A stretch of 64,000 bases of DNA from Azospirillum sp. B510 (GCF_000010725.1 NC_013854.1:124001-188000), one strand, 5' to 3'; positions 50,085-58,788 are shown, counted from the first letter of the stretch. Numbers and translations are program-made. Notes: generated from the letters alone by a model not told the origin.

Positions 50085-50116
50085 AGGACGGGCGCTGAGG
50101 GGGGCGGGAGAGGGGA

Positions 50117-50971
50117 TTACCCGACCCGCTCCACCGTGAAGGCGCGGTCGTGGGTCAGCGACGGGACCATGCCGCGGGCCTCCGCCACGCGGTCGAGGTC
50201 GAGGTCGGCGGTGATGATGCCGACCTCGGTGCCGGCATCGGCCAGCACCTCGCCCCAGGGGGCGACGATCAGGGAATGGCCGTAGGTCTGGCGGCCCTGG
50301 TCGTGGCTGCCGGTCTGGGCCGGGGCGACGACGAAACAGCCGGTCTCGATGGCGCGGGCGCGCAGCAGCGTATGCCAATGGGCGCGGCCGGTCGGCACGG
50401 TGAAGGCGGCCGGCACCGTCAGGATCGACGCCCCCGCCTGGGCCAGCGCCCGGTAGAGAGCGGCGAAGCGCACATCGTAGCAGACGGTCATGCCGATGCC
50501 GCCCCACGGGCTCGACGCCACCACCGCCCGCTCGCCCGGCCGGAAGGTCGCCGATTCGCGGTAGCTCTCGCCGTCCTTCAGCGTGACGTCGAACATGTGG
50601 ATCTTGTCGTAGGAGGCGACGATCCGCCCGCCGGCGTCGAACAGGTAACTGCGGTTGGCGGCCCGCCCGTCGTCGAGCAGGACATGCAGGGTGCCGCCCA
50701 GGATCCAGGCCCCGGTTTCCCGCGCCAGATCGGCGAAGGCGGGGATGCCGGGATGCTCCGCCTCGCTGCGGACACGCCGCATGGTCTTGTCGCGGCCCTG
50801 GACGATCCAGCCGACATTCTCCGGCAGGGCGATGAAGGCCGCCCCGGCGTCGCGGGCGCGGCGGACGAGGTCGCCCGCCGTCCGCAGGTTGGGCTCAAGC
50901 TCCGTCCCGGCATTGACCTGGATGCAGGCGGCCTTCAGCACGCCGCCATTGATGGGCGGGGCGCCGCTCAT
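50117..50971 (-). CDS. Carbon-nitrogen hydrolase (nitrilase superfamily, Nit1/omega-amidase type)
   Basis: 284 residues. The catalytic triad is visible as Glu51 (LPENVGW), Lys123 (YDKIHMFDV) and Cys164 (TVCYDVRF). Family members hydrolyse alpha-ketoglutaramate, deaminated glutathione or similar amides; linkage with glutaredoxin favours deaminated-glutathione amidase. The start overlaps the grxC stop by 4 bp. Confidence 0.92.
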   Translation of the reverse strand: MSGAPPINGGVLKAACIQVNAGTELEPNLRTAGDLVRRARDAGAAFIALPENVGWIVQGRDKTMRRVRSEAEHPGIPAFADLARETGAWILGGTLHVLLDDGRAANRSYLFDAGGRIVASYDKIHMFDVTLKDGESYRESATFRPGERAVVASSPWGGIGMTVCYDVRFAALYRALAQAGASILTVPAAFTVPTGRAHWHTLLRARAIETGCFVVAPAQTGSHDQGRQTYGHSLIVAPWGEVLADAGTEVGIITADLDLDRVAEARGMVPSLTHDRAFTVERVG

Positions 50972-51231
50972 GCGGCGATGCCCAGCAGCGGGTCGAGCTT
51001 GCCGGCGCGGTCCAGCGCGTGGATGTCGTCGCTGCCGCCATAGGGCTTGCCGTCGATGAAGATCTGCGGAACGGTCGTCCGGCCTTCCGCCCGCTCGATC
51101 ATCTCGCCGCGGCGTCCCGGCTGGGCGTAGAGGTCGATTTCCTCGTAGCTCACCCCCTTGCCGTCGAGCAGGCTCTTGGCCCGCATGCAGTAGGGACAGA
51201 AGGGCGTGGTGTAGATGACGACGTCGGCCAT
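50968..51231 (-). CDS. grxC: Glutaredoxin 3
   Basis: 87 residues. The redox motif CPYC (Cys12, Cys15) is followed by TVPQIFIDGKPYGGSDDIHALD, which carries the cis-Pro and glutathione-binding GGxDD. It reduces disulphides and mixed disulphides in the cytoplasm with glutathione. Followed by the nitrilase-family gene in the usual alphaproteobacterial order. Confidence 0.96.
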   Translation of the reverse strand: MADVVIYTTPFCPYCMRAKSLLDGKGVSYEEIDLYAQPGRRGEMIERAEGRTTVPQIFIDGKPYGGSDDIHALDRAGKLDPLLGIAA

Positions 51232-51348
51232 GCCACTGGGCTCCTGTTGGATGTGGGGAGACTATAGGATCAACCCACGGGAGGCGCCAGACGTTGCGGC
51301 CCGCGCGCGACGCCGGTCAGCCTCGCCGGACGCGGCCCTTTTCCGGTG

Positions 51349-52116
51349 TCAGCGCTGCACCACGCGCGCCAGCGTCAGCACGTCGACCCTCGCCGCGCCG
51401 GCGCGCAGCAGGACCCGCGTGCATTCCGCCAGGGTCGCTCCGGTGGTCATCACGTCGTCGATCAGCACCAGCCGCTGTCCCGCCACCGACTGGCCCGGCC
51501 GCAGGCAAAAGGCGCCCTTGACGTTGCGGTGCCGTCCCCGGCGGTCCAGCCCGCCCTGGGTCGGGGTGGAGCGCCGGCGTTGCAGCAGGTCGGGGGTGGC
51601 CGGCACGCCGCTGTGTTTCGACAGGGCCTGGGCCAGCAGGGCCGCCTGGTTGTAGCGGCGGTGGAACAGGCGGGCGCGGTGCAGCGGCACCGGCAGCAGC
51701 CGGTCGGCGTCGGCCAGCAGTTCCTTTCCGGCGCGGGCCAGCCAGAGGCCGTAGGAGCCGGCGGCATGGATGCGGTCGCCATGCTTGAAGCCCAGCACCA
51801 GCGGCCGGCTGCCGTCGTCATAGGCCAGGACGGCGCGGGCGCGGGCGAAGGGGGGCGGGGCGGCCAGACAGGCGCCGCACAGCGCCCCCTCCTGCGCCTC
51901 ATACTCGAAGGGCAGGCCGCAGCGGGCGCACAGCGGCGGGGCGATGAAGGTCAGCGTGACCCAGCAGGCGGCGCACAGGCCGCCCTGCCGGTCCACCGCC
52001 TCGCCGCAGCCGAGGCAGCGCGGCGGCAGCAGGGCGTCCAGCAGCAGCCCCGCAGCACCGGCGGCGGCGCGGCCCAGTCCGGCGAGGGAGGTGGCCAGGG
52101 GAGGGAGGGACCGCAT
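51349..52116 (-). CDS. ComF-family phosphoribosyltransferase-like protein
   Basis: 255 residues. A cysteine-rich double zinc ribbon (CLGCG, CAACW, CARCG, CGACL; about 34-82) precedes a PRTase domain with PVPLHRARLFHRRYNQAALLA and the PRPP motif VLIDDVMTTGATL. ComF proteins act in DNA uptake or single-strand DNA handling. It is upstream of grxC by 117 bp. Confidence 0.92.
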   Translation of the reverse strand: MRSLPPLATSLAGLGRAAAGAAGLLLDALLPPRCLGCGEAVDRQGGLCAACWVTLTFIAPPLCARCGLPFEYEAQEGALCGACLAAPPPFARARAVLAYDDGSRPLVLGFKHGDRIHAAGSYGLWLARAGKELLADADRLLPVPLHRARLFHRRYNQAALLAQALSKHSGVPATPDLLQRRRSTPTQGGLDRRGRHRNVKGAFCLRPGQSVAGQRLVLIDDVMTTGATLAECTRVLLRAGAARVDVLTLARVVQR

Positions 52117-52129
52117 CGCCGTGGCCCGG

Positions 52130-52396
52130 TCACTGCAACATGGCGATGCGTTCGAAGATGACGCCGGTGTAGTCGCGCAGCGCCAGATAGATCGCCGGGC
52201 CGGTGACGAACAGGATCAGCAGGGTGGCGAAGAACTTCATGTCCTGCTGGATCGAGGATTCGTTGATGTTGGTGGCGGTCTGGACCAGCATCAGCCCCGC
52301 CGACAGCAGGGCGGTGAGGCCCAGCGGCGGCAGCGAGATCTTCAGGATGACCATCAGCGCCTCGTGGCTGACGGCGATGGCCTCGTCGATGCCCAT
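52130..52396 (-). CDS. FliQ/SctS-family membrane protein (isolated)
   Basis: 88 residues from the ATG at 52396. Two hydrophobic helices flank a QTATNINESS segment, aligning with QAATQINEMT of FliQ, and the C-terminus RDYTGVIFERI matches the FliQ end. FliQ is a core export-gate protein of flagellar and injectisome type III secretion. No other flagellar gene lies in the window, so this is an orphan copy, possibly the only fliQ or a relic. The start has no strong ribosome-binding site. Confidence 0.7.
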   Translation of the reverse strand: MGIDEAIAVSHEALMVILKISLPPLGLTALLSAGLMLVQTATNINESSIQQDMKFFATLLILFVTGPAIYLALRDYTGVIFERIAMLQ

Positions 52397-52495
52397 GGCG
52401 TGGCTGTCCCGATGGAGAATGGTGGCGTGGAGATGGTGGCTGTCCTGCGAGTGTAGCACGGTTGTCGCGCCGCCGGGCTGGGGTATAGTGCGGCC

Positions 52496-53416
52496 ATGAC
52501 GAATCCCGACAGCATGACCGTCTTCGACCGTGCGCTGGTCCGCCGCCGCCGCGACCGCGCCGTCGCCGAATTCACCGACCACGCCTTCCTGTTCGAGGAG
52601 ATCGCCGACCGGCTTGCCGACCGGCTGGAGGACGTGATCCGCCCCTTTCCGCTGGCGCTGGACGTCGGCTGCCATGACGGGGCGATGGGACGCATCCTGA
52701 ACGGCCGCAAGGGGATCGAACGGCTGGTCGCCTGCGACCTGTCGCCGGACTTCGCCCGCGCCGCCGCCGGTCCCGGCAGCGGCACCATCGCCGCCGCCGC
52801 AATTGCAGCCGACGAGGAGTTCCTGCCCTTCGCCGCCGGCAGCTTCGACCTCGTGGTCAGCAATCTCAGCCTGCATTGGGTCAATGATCTGCCGGGCGCG
52901 CTGGTGCAGATCCGGCAGGCGCTGAAGCCCGACGGCTTCTTCTGCGCCTCCATGCTCGGCGGCCAGACGCTGGCCGAGCTGCGCCGCTGCCTCTACGAGG
53001 CGGAGATGGAGGTGTCGGGCGGCGTCTCCCCCCGCGTGTCGCCCTTCGCCGAGATCAAGGATGCCGGCGGGTTGCTGCAACGCGCCGGCTTCGCCCTGCC
53101 GGTGGTCGACAGCGACGTCATCACCGTCACCTATTCCGACGCCTTCGCCCTGATGCGTGAGTTGCGCGGCATGGGCGAGACCAACGCCGTGCTGGCGCGG
53201 CGCAAGGTGCCGGCCAGCCGCGGGCTGCTGTTCGACGCGGCCCGGCGCTATGCCGAACTCTATGCCGAGCCGGACGGGCGGATTCCGGTGACCTTCGAGG
53301 TGCTCTATCTCGCCGGCTGGTCGCCGCATGAGAGCCAGCAGCAGCCGCTGAAGCCCGGCAGCGGGCAGGTTCCGCTGGGCGACGCGCTGAAGGGCGGCGG
53401 TTGCGGCATCCACTGA
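52496..53416 (+). CDS. SAM-dependent methyltransferase, BioC/NDUFAF5-like
   Basis: 306 residues. An N-terminal FDRALVRRRRDRAV segment, SAM motif ALDVGCHDGAMGRIL, and FDLVVSNLSLHWVNDLPGAL match the NDUFAF5/BioC subgroup. In mitochondria NDUFAF5 hydroxylates an arginine of a complex I subunit; in alphaproteobacteria the role is unassigned. It is divergent from the FliQ-like gene with 99 bp between. Confidence 0.85.
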   Translation: MTNPDSMTVFDRALVRRRRDRAVAEFTDHAFLFEEIADRLADRLEDVIRPFPLALDVGCHDGAMGRILNGRKGIERLVACDLSPDFARAAAGPGSGTIAAAAIAADEEFLPFAAGSFDLVVSNLSLHWVNDLPGALVQIRQALKPDGFFCASMLGGQTLAELRRCLYEAEMEVSGGVSPRVSPFAEIKDAGGLLQRAGFALPVVDSDVITVTYSDAFALMRELRGMGETNAVLARRKVPASRGLLFDAARRYAELYAEPDGRIPVTFEVLYLAGWSPHESQQQPLKPGSGQVPLGDALKGGGCGIH

Positions 53417-53449
53417 AACCGGCTGATCCGATCGGGACGGGGGGCTGGT

Positions 53450-54220
53450 TCAGGCGACCAGCTTCCACGCCATCCAGCCCAGCACCCCGGCGTTCACCAG
53501 CATGATCGCCGGGGCGGCGCGGGCGACGGCGGTGCGCCAGGTGCGGCCGGCGATATGCCCGGCCAACCCCACCGCCAGCAGGCTCGGCATCGTGCCGAGC
53601 GCGAAGGCCATCATGCCGATGGCGCCGGTGAGCGCGCTGCCGCTGGCCGCCGCCACCGCGACGGCGCCATAAAGCATGCCGCAGGGGATGAAGCCCAGCG
53701 CCACCCCCAGCCCATAGCCGCGCCAGCCGGTCGGGTTGCCGAACAGCGGCCGGGCGAAGGCGGATACCCGGTCGCTCCACCAGCGTCGCAGCCGGCCCTC
53801 ACCGGGCGACCGCGGTTTCGGCAGCCAGGACAGGGCGCCGCGCGCGGCATAGCCGAGGAAGAACAGCGCCGCCAGCGCCAGCAGAGCCACCGACAGCCAG
53901 CGCAGGCCCGGCAGCGCCCCGACATGGCCGGCCACCGAGGCCGACAGCGCGCCGATCAGCGCATAGGTCGTCGCCCGGCCGGCATGGTAGGGCAGCACGG
54001 CGGCCCCGGTCAGGCGGCGGAACTCCGACATCGCCGCCAGCGGCACCCGCTCCAGCCGCGCCGACACCTGGGCCAGCACGAAGGGGCCGCACATGCCGGC
54101 GCAATGGGTGGTGCCGCCGACCAGCCCGGCGGTCAGCAGGGCCAGCAGCAGCCCGCCGTCGCGGTCGATGACCACGGCGCACTGGTTCAGTCCGGCATCC
54201 AGCAGCGACAGGGCGTCCAA
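53450..54220 (-). CDS. Sulfite exporter TauE/SafE-type (UreH-like) membrane protein
   Basis: 256 residues with six to seven hydrophobic helices. GLVGGTTHCAGMCGPFVLA near the N-terminus is the DsbD_2/UreH-like signature with the Cys pair; GVALGFIPCGMLY gives the second conserved Cys half. Such proteins export sulfite or metals or work in cytochrome assembly (CcoI/CcoS neighbours elsewhere). Substrate not determined here. Confidence 0.85.
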   Translation of the reverse strand: MDALSLLDAGLNQCAVVIDRDGGLLLALLTAGLVGGTTHCAGMCGPFVLAQVSARLERVPLAAMSEFRRLTGAAVLPYHAGRATTYALIGALSASVAGHVGALPGLRWLSVALLALAALFFLGYAARGALSWLPKPRSPGEGRLRRWWSDRVSAFARPLFGNPTGWRGYGLGVALGFIPCGMLYGAVAVAAASGSALTGAIGMMAFALGTMPSLLAVGLAGHIAGRTWRTAVARAAPAIMLVNAGVLGWMAWKLVA

Positions 54221-54308
54221 GGGCGGGTGTCTCCGGGTCGGGAACGGAGGGCGATCTTAGGGGGGAGAGGCGGCTACCCCAATGACGTGGGTCAATGGAT
54301 TGGCGGGT

Positions 54309-54324
54309 GTGGGGGAAAGCGACC
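54309..54324 (-). repeat. Iteron-like repeat downstream of repA, inverted orientation
   Basis: The reverse complement reads GGTCGCTTTCCCCCAC, matching the upstream iteron GGTCGCTTTTCCCCA-type at 15 of 16 positions. It faces the direct copy at 54379. Confidence 0.7.
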
Positions 54325-54378
54325 GGGAACCGCTTTGTCTGGGGGGAGTGCAACCGCGGCAAACATCGCCTCATCGCG

Positions 54379-54394
54379 GTCGCTTAACCCCACG
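54379..54394 (+). repeat. Iteron-like repeat downstream of repA, direct orientation
   Basis: GTCGCTTAACCCCACG, identical over 16 bases to the copy at 55596 on the far side of the gene. It lies 3 bp beyond the repA stop. Confidence 0.85.
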
Positions 54395-54397
54395 GTC

Positions 54398-55318
54398 TCA
54401 GGCCAGCAGGCGGGCGATGGGCGGGCGGCTGGGGTGGAGCACGACGCCGTCGTCTGCCGGTTCGACCTTGGCGTCCGGGTAGGCGGCCAGCGCATATTGC
54501 AGCGCCTGCACGAAGCGCGGCTTGAAATGCTTCATCTGGTCGTAACCGGCACCGAACTGGGCATAGAGCGACGGCCAGGAGATCGGCTGCGGCCGGCTCA
54601 GCGAATGCAGCCGGTAGGCGAGCCAGACATAGAGGTCGAGGCTGAGCGAGCGGTCCTTCAACTGCCGCACCGCCTCCTCCAGCAACGGGACCGGGTGGTC
54701 GCGCAGGGCCTGGAAGAAGGTCTCGTCCAGCTGGACCACGTCGTTCCACAGCGTGCCCTGGCGGTCGTCGCCGAGATCATCGTGGAAGATCAGGCCGCGC
54801 TTGACGATGCCGCCCTTCTCGAAGACGTCGGCATCCTCGCCGTCCCAGAAGAATTTCAGGGTGCAGGCGGAGATGCGCAGCGACTGCTCGCGGAAGCCGC
54901 GGAAGGTCTCGCCGCCGACGCTGATGCCCATGCGGGTCAGCCAGTCGCGCATGGAGCGGCCGAGCTCGACCTCGCGCCGGCCGGTGCGCACCGCCTGGGT
55001 CTGCAGATAGATCAGGATCATCCGCGCCCGCGCGCCATAGGGCACGCCGAACAGCTTCATCCGGCCATTCACCTTCAGCCGGCCCGGCTCGACCAGCAGC
55101 GTCACCTGATGGCCGCGCTTCTCCCACGGCATGTCGTCGGCCAGCTTCTTGTGCGGCAGGCTGGTCAGGCAGAAGCCGCTGTAGGTGATGCCGAGATGCT
55201 GGTTCTCGTCCGCCAGGATGTCGGCGGCGATGTCCACCAGCGTCCGCTCCTCGGGCCGGACCAGGGCGCGGGCCTTGTCCCGACCATGCTCGATCACAAG
55301 CCTGTGTATGTCGCCCAT
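54398..55318 (-). CDS. repA: Plasmid-type replication initiator RepA
   Basis: 306 residues from the ATG at 55318, which has GAGGG at good spacing; an ATG nine codons upstream (55345) is the alternative. Family signatures include GITYSGFCLTSLPHKKLADD, LFGVPYGARARMILIYLQTQAVRT, ELGRSMRDWLTRMGISVGG and FREQSLRISACTLKFFW, as in the plasmid RepA_C initiator group. It would bind iterons to open an origin. Iteron-like repeats flank it on both sides, and an inverted copy sits in its promoter region. Confidence 0.88.
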   Translation of the reverse strand: MGDIHRLVIEHGRDKARALVRPEERTLVDIAADILADENQHLGITYSGFCLTSLPHKKLADDMPWEKRGHQVTLLVEPGRLKVNGRMKLFGVPYGARARMILIYLQTQAVRTGRREVELGRSMRDWLTRMGISVGGETFRGFREQSLRISACTLKFFWDGEDADVFEKGGIVKRGLIFHDDLGDDRQGTLWNDVVQLDETFFQALRDHPVPLLEEAVRQLKDRSLSLDLYVWLAYRLHSLSRPQPISWPSLYAQFGAGYDQMKHFKPRFVQALQYALAAYPDAKVEPADDGVVLHPSRPPIARLLA

Positions 55319-55374
55319 CGCGCCCTCGCCCGGATGTTGTGGCATCCTGGTGAGCGGCGGGCGCTGGAGTCAAT

Positions 55375-55390
55375 GTGGGGTTAGGCGACC
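55375..55390 (-). promoter_or_regulatory. Inverted iteron copy in the repA upstream region (candidate autorepressor site)
   Basis: The reverse complement reads GGTCGCCTAACCCCAC, 15 of 16 identical to the GGTCGCTTAACCCCAC repeats. It is 30-57 bp before the two possible repA starts, where Rep dimers of iteron plasmids often bind to repress their own gene. Confidence 0.65.
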
Positions 55391-55403
55391 AGGCTACTCG
55401 ACG

Positions 55404-55427
55404 GTTAGTTGTTTGACCTGTTAGTTG
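55404..55427. repeat. Pair of GTTAGTTG direct repeats beside the iterons
   Basis: GTTAGTTG at 55404-55411 and again at 55420-55427, 16 bp apart, in the AT-richest part of the presumed origin. Could be a melting or promoter element. Confidence 0.45.
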
Positions 55428-55430
55428 AGT

Positions 55431-55611
55431 CGCCGCTTTTCCCCATGGGGAAAGCCCGAGTCGCGCCGCTTTTCCCCACGATTCGGCCGCTTTTCCCCAC
55501 GGGGGACGGGGTGGACAAAGGGCGACGGTCGCTTTTCCCCAAGGGGCCTCGGGCGGCGACTCGCGCCGGTTGCGGAGGGACTCGGGAGACGGATGGTCGC
55601 TTAACCCCACG
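55431..55611 (+). repeat. Array of five iteron-like repeats upstream of repA
   Basis: Core (C/G)(C/T)CGCTTTTCCCCA at about 55433, 55466, 55487 and 55528, and GTCGCTTAACCCCACG at 55596. Spacings of 33, 21, 41-43 and 68 bp are near multiples of 10.5-11, keeping most on the same helix face. Together with the gene this looks like an iteron-controlled origin; no second gene lies in 55346-55639. Confidence 0.8.
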
Positions 55612-55639
55612 GGTGGGGCATTCGCCAGCCGAGGCCTCC

Positions 55640-56479
55640 TCAATGGCTCATCAGCACCGGGACCGTCATGTGCCGCAGGATGAAGCGGGTCATGCCGCCG
55701 AGAACCAGTTCGCGAAAGCGCGAGCGGCCATAGGCGCCCATCACCAGCAGGTCACAGCTCTCGTCGGCGGCCATGTTCAGCAGGGTGTCGCCCGGCTCGA
55801 CCACGTCGGTGGCGACATGGGTGGCTTCGACGCGGCAGCCGTGGCGGGACAGGTGGCGGGCGATGTCGGCGCAGGGTTCGTCGCCCAGACCGTTCGGGCC
55901 GGGTTTCGGATTGGCGGCCATCACCACGACCCGCTTGGCGGCGGCCAGCAGGGGCATGGCGTCGCCGACGGCCCGCGCCGCCTCGCGGCTGCCGTTCCAG
56001 CCGATCAGGATCCGCTCGCCGATGCTGGCGAAGCGGCCGGCATAGGGCACGACCAGCAGCGGCCGGCCGCATTCGAACAGAAGGTCGGCCGGCTGGGCGA
56101 CGGGCTGGTCGCGGTCACGGTCGGGGTCGGGTTGCCCGACCATGATCAGGTCGGCATAGCGGCCGCGCACCGCCGCGCTGATGGTCGGGTCACCTTCCTG
56201 CACCAGCCATTCGGAGCGGTCGGTCAGGCCGTGGCGGCGGATCGTGTCGTCGAAGGCCGCCGTCATCCGCTCCGTCTGTTCCTTGCGGGACTGGCGGCGG
56301 CTGTCGCGCAGCTCCTGTGGGATTTCCGCCTCGATGTAGCCGGGAAGCACGATGTCGGTGAAGGCATAGAGCGCGGTCAGGTGCGCATCGCACCGGGCTG
56401 CGAGCCGTGCCGCGAGGTCGAGACGCGCTGCGGACGCGGGCGTATCGTCGACGACGACCAGGAAATCCTTGATAGCCAT
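55640..56479 (-). CDS. Universal stress protein, tandem UspA domains
   Basis: 279 residues from the ATG at 56479. Two UspA modules: the first (about 1-145) starts MAIKDFLVVVDDTPAS, and the second (about 150-279) has the ATP-binding G-2X-G-9X-G(S/T)-type motif VMGAYGRSRFRELVLGGMT near the end. Such proteins bind ATP and rise under starvation or oxygen limitation. Stands alone next to the iteron region. Confidence 0.92.
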   Translation of the reverse strand: MAIKDFLVVVDDTPASAARLDLAARLAARCDAHLTALYAFTDIVLPGYIEAEIPQELRDSRRQSRKEQTERMTAAFDDTIRRHGLTDRSEWLVQEGDPTISAAVRGRYADLIMVGQPDPDRDRDQPVAQPADLLFECGRPLLVVPYAGRFASIGERILIGWNGSREAARAVGDAMPLLAAAKRVVVMAANPKPGPNGLGDEPCADIARHLSRHGCRVEATHVATDVVEPGDTLLNMAADESCDLLVMGAYGRSRFRELVLGGMTRFILRHMTVPVLMSH

Positions 56480-57014
56480 GGTGTGAGTCCTGCCCAGAAT
56501 GTGATTTTTGGCGTTGCGGTCGGGGGGCGTCGTGGCCGGAGTTTCCACGGTCAGGGCTGAGCCGGGCCCGGTGATCTCCTCGGCTGTGTTGCCCCCACTT
56601 CCAATGGCAGTATAAATCCGTGTCCGTCCGCCCATATCTTTCCATTACAGGGCACAGCCATACCGTTCCCGCGTTCCTGCATCGCACAAGAGTGACGGTT
56701 TATCGACCTTTCATCGTGCGCCGGATATCAGATGCAATCACAAGGGGCGGCCGATACGACAGAGAACGAAAGTGATTCCACGCTTGTTTCCGAGCGGAGC
56801 GGAAAGAGCGGATGCCTATCCCGGAGATATGCAACCCCGGCTTGAATGAATACTATTATATGCTGTTGGTCACGTCTGGCTGTGTCTGCCGCTTCGCCTG
56901 TAGAAATGTCCAAGATATGCCGCACTAAGGCAGCTTTGGTTTTGACGGATGGGTGACACTTCGCGTAAGTGTTGGGTATCGATTTCCTGATGAGTACCCC
57001 GCTCTATCATCGCC
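56480..57014. other. Non-coding interval upstream of the PAS-GGDEF-EAL gene
   Basis: 535 bp shared by the divergent usp and GGDEF-EAL genes. A 65-codon minus-strand ORF at 56728-56925 lacks recognisable features. The part from about 56840 to 57010 is noticeably less G+C-rich than the flanks. A TTGACG hexamer lies at 56942 and a perfect inverted repeat at 56956-56972. Confidence 0.5.
56956..56972. promoter_or_regulatory. Perfect 6-bp inverted repeat, candidate operator
   Basis: ACACTT-CGCGT-AAGTGT, a palindrome with a 5-base spacer, 43 bp upstream of the PAS-GGDEF-EAL start and just after a TTGACG element. Suitable for a dimeric repressor overlapping a promoter. Confidence 0.4.
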
Positions 57015-58760
57015 ATGAGTCCAGATCCCCGAATCACTGCGCTTGCCGAGGCTTTATCGGGTGCTGCTTCGGGCGTGCCCGGGCTGGATGCCCTGCGTCA
57101 GATTCTCGAGGCGATGACGGTGAAGGTGGCGCTGTTGGACACGCAACGGCGGTACATCTATGCCAACCCCGCCTATTTGGAGATGGTGGGAACGACGCTG
57201 GACAAGGCGGTCGGCACCACGCTTGGCCAGTTCATGGGGCCGGAGTTGCAGCGCGGCTCGCTGGCGCGGGCGGAACGCGCGCTGGCGGGGGAGACGGTGC
57301 AGACGGAGGGCTGGATCACCCAGACCGACGGCCAGCAGCGCTACCTGATGCGGATGCATGCGCCGTACCGTCTCGGGGACGGCAGCATCGGCGGTTACTT
57401 CGTCATTCTGCAGGATGTTACCGACCGTCGGCAGATGCAGGACGACCTCTTCCGCCTCGCCTATTACGATCCCGTCACCGGGCTGGCCAACCGCCTGATG
57501 CTGCTGAAGCATATGGCGGATTACAGCGGCATGGGCGAACCCTTCACGCTGGTCATTCTGGACATCGACCGTTTCGCCGAAATCCGCAGCAGCATGGGGC
57601 AGGGCTTCGCCAACGAGCTGCTGGATGGCCTGGCGCAACGGATGGCGGCGCGGGCCACCGCCTTCGATCTGATCGCGCGCGTCAGCGACCATGCCTTCGC
57701 CATGCTGGCCGGCGGGGCCTGTGACCGGCCGGTGCTGGAAAGCGCCATCGACGATCTGGCGGCGGTGGTGCGTTCCGCCCGTTCCAGCTCCGGCGGCACG
57801 GTGTTCCTGTCCGCCAGCATCGGTGTCGCCGTCGCGACGCCGAGTCACGAGCGGCCCGACGACGTGCTGCGCGATGCCGAGATCGCCACCGCCCGCGCCC
57901 GCGAGCAGGGCGGCGGCCGGCAGGCCTGGTTCGACCCGGCGATGCAATCCCATGTGGTCGAGCAGGTGCGGCTGGAGCATGATCTGCGCGGCGCGCTGGT
58001 CAGCGGCAACGATCTCTGGGTCGCCTACCAGCCGATCGTCGAGATGGTGACCGGCGGGTTGGCCGGGTTCGAGGCGCTGATGCGCTGGAACCATCCCGAA
58101 CGCGGCAACATCCCGCCCGGCATCTTCATTCCGATCGCCGAGAGCACCGGTCTGGTGCTGTCGCTCGGCACCTGGGTGCTGCGGCAGGCCTGCCTCCAGA
58201 TCGCCGAGTGGCAGGACCGCCGCGAGCCGGGTTCCGCCCCGCTGTTCATGAGCGTCAACCTATCCTCCCACCAGCTGTCGGATCCCAATTTCGTCCAGGT
58301 CGTGCGCGAGGTTCTGCGCGAGACCGGGGTGGAGCCGTCCTGGATCAAGCTGGAGCTGACGGAAAGCGCGGTCATGGACAAGGCGGAACAGTCGATCCGC
58401 CTGCTGCGCGATCTGCGGGCGCTGGGCATCAAGCTGTCGATCGATGATTTCGGCACCGGCTATTCGTCGCTGTCCTACCTGCACAAGCTGCCGATCGACA
58501 GTCTCAAGGTGGACCGCTCCTTCGTTTCGGCGATGCATCAGTCCGAGGAAAACCGCGCCATCGTCCGCATCATCATGGATCTGGCGCGGCTGCTTGGCTT
58601 CGACGTGATCGCCGAGGGGATCGAGACCAGCGCCGACGCCAACCTGCTGCGGGCGCTGGCCTGCGATTACGGTCAGGGCTACCACTTCGCCCGCCCGCTG
58701 CCGCCCGATCAGGCGGGCAAGCTGGTCGGCGGGCCGTTGCCCTGGCAGATGCCGCGGTGA
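57015..58760 (+). CDS. PAS-GGDEF-EAL cyclic-di-GMP signalling protein with degenerate GGDEF
   Basis: 581 residues. A PAS domain (about 30-140; YIYANPAYLEMVG) is followed by a GGDEF domain (about 145-300) whose signature is RVSDHAFAML instead of GGDEF, so cyclase activity is unlikely. The EAL domain (about 320-565) has FEALMRWNHPERG, NLSS, LELTESAVMD, DDFGTGYSSLSYL and AEGIET, consistent with an active phosphodiesterase. It would lower c-di-GMP in response to a PAS signal. No transmembrane helix. Confidence 0.93.
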   Translation: MSPDPRITALAEALSGAASGVPGLDALRQILEAMTVKVALLDTQRRYIYANPAYLEMVGTTLDKAVGTTLGQFMGPELQRGSLARAERALAGETVQTEGWITQTDGQQRYLMRMHAPYRLGDGSIGGYFVILQDVTDRRQMQDDLFRLAYYDPVTGLANRLMLLKHMADYSGMGEPFTLVILDIDRFAEIRSSMGQGFANELLDGLAQRMAARATAFDLIARVSDHAFAMLAGGACDRPVLESAIDDLAAVVRSARSSSGGTVFLSASIGVAVATPSHERPDDVLRDAEIATARAREQGGGRQAWFDPAMQSHVVEQVRLEHDLRGALVSGNDLWVAYQPIVEMVTGGLAGFEALMRWNHPERGNIPPGIFIPIAESTGLVLSLGTWVLRQACLQIAEWQDRREPGSAPLFMSVNLSSHQLSDPNFVQVVREVLRETGVEPSWIKLELTESAVMDKAEQSIRLLRDLRALGIKLSIDDFGTGYSSLSYLHKLPIDSLKVDRSFVSAMHQSEENRAIVRIIMDLARLLGFDVIAEGIETSADANLLRALACDYGQGYHFARPLPPDQAGKLVGGPLPWQMPR

Positions 58761-58788
58761 CGGTCCGCCGCCGACCGCCCTCGCCCCC

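Noticed and set aside
53555-55384. 609-codon plus-strand frame spanning the TauE-like and repA genes
   Set aside because: It runs antisense through two unrelated recognisable genes and their spacer, so it cannot be a real gene.
55431-55611. CRISPR array
   Set aside because: The repeats here are short (about 14-16 bp), imperfect and unevenly spaced, with no constant spacer length and no cas genes. They fit iterons.
56728-56925. Small 65-codon minus-strand gene
   Set aside because: No ribosome-binding site or family resemblance; more likely promoter DNA between divergent genes.
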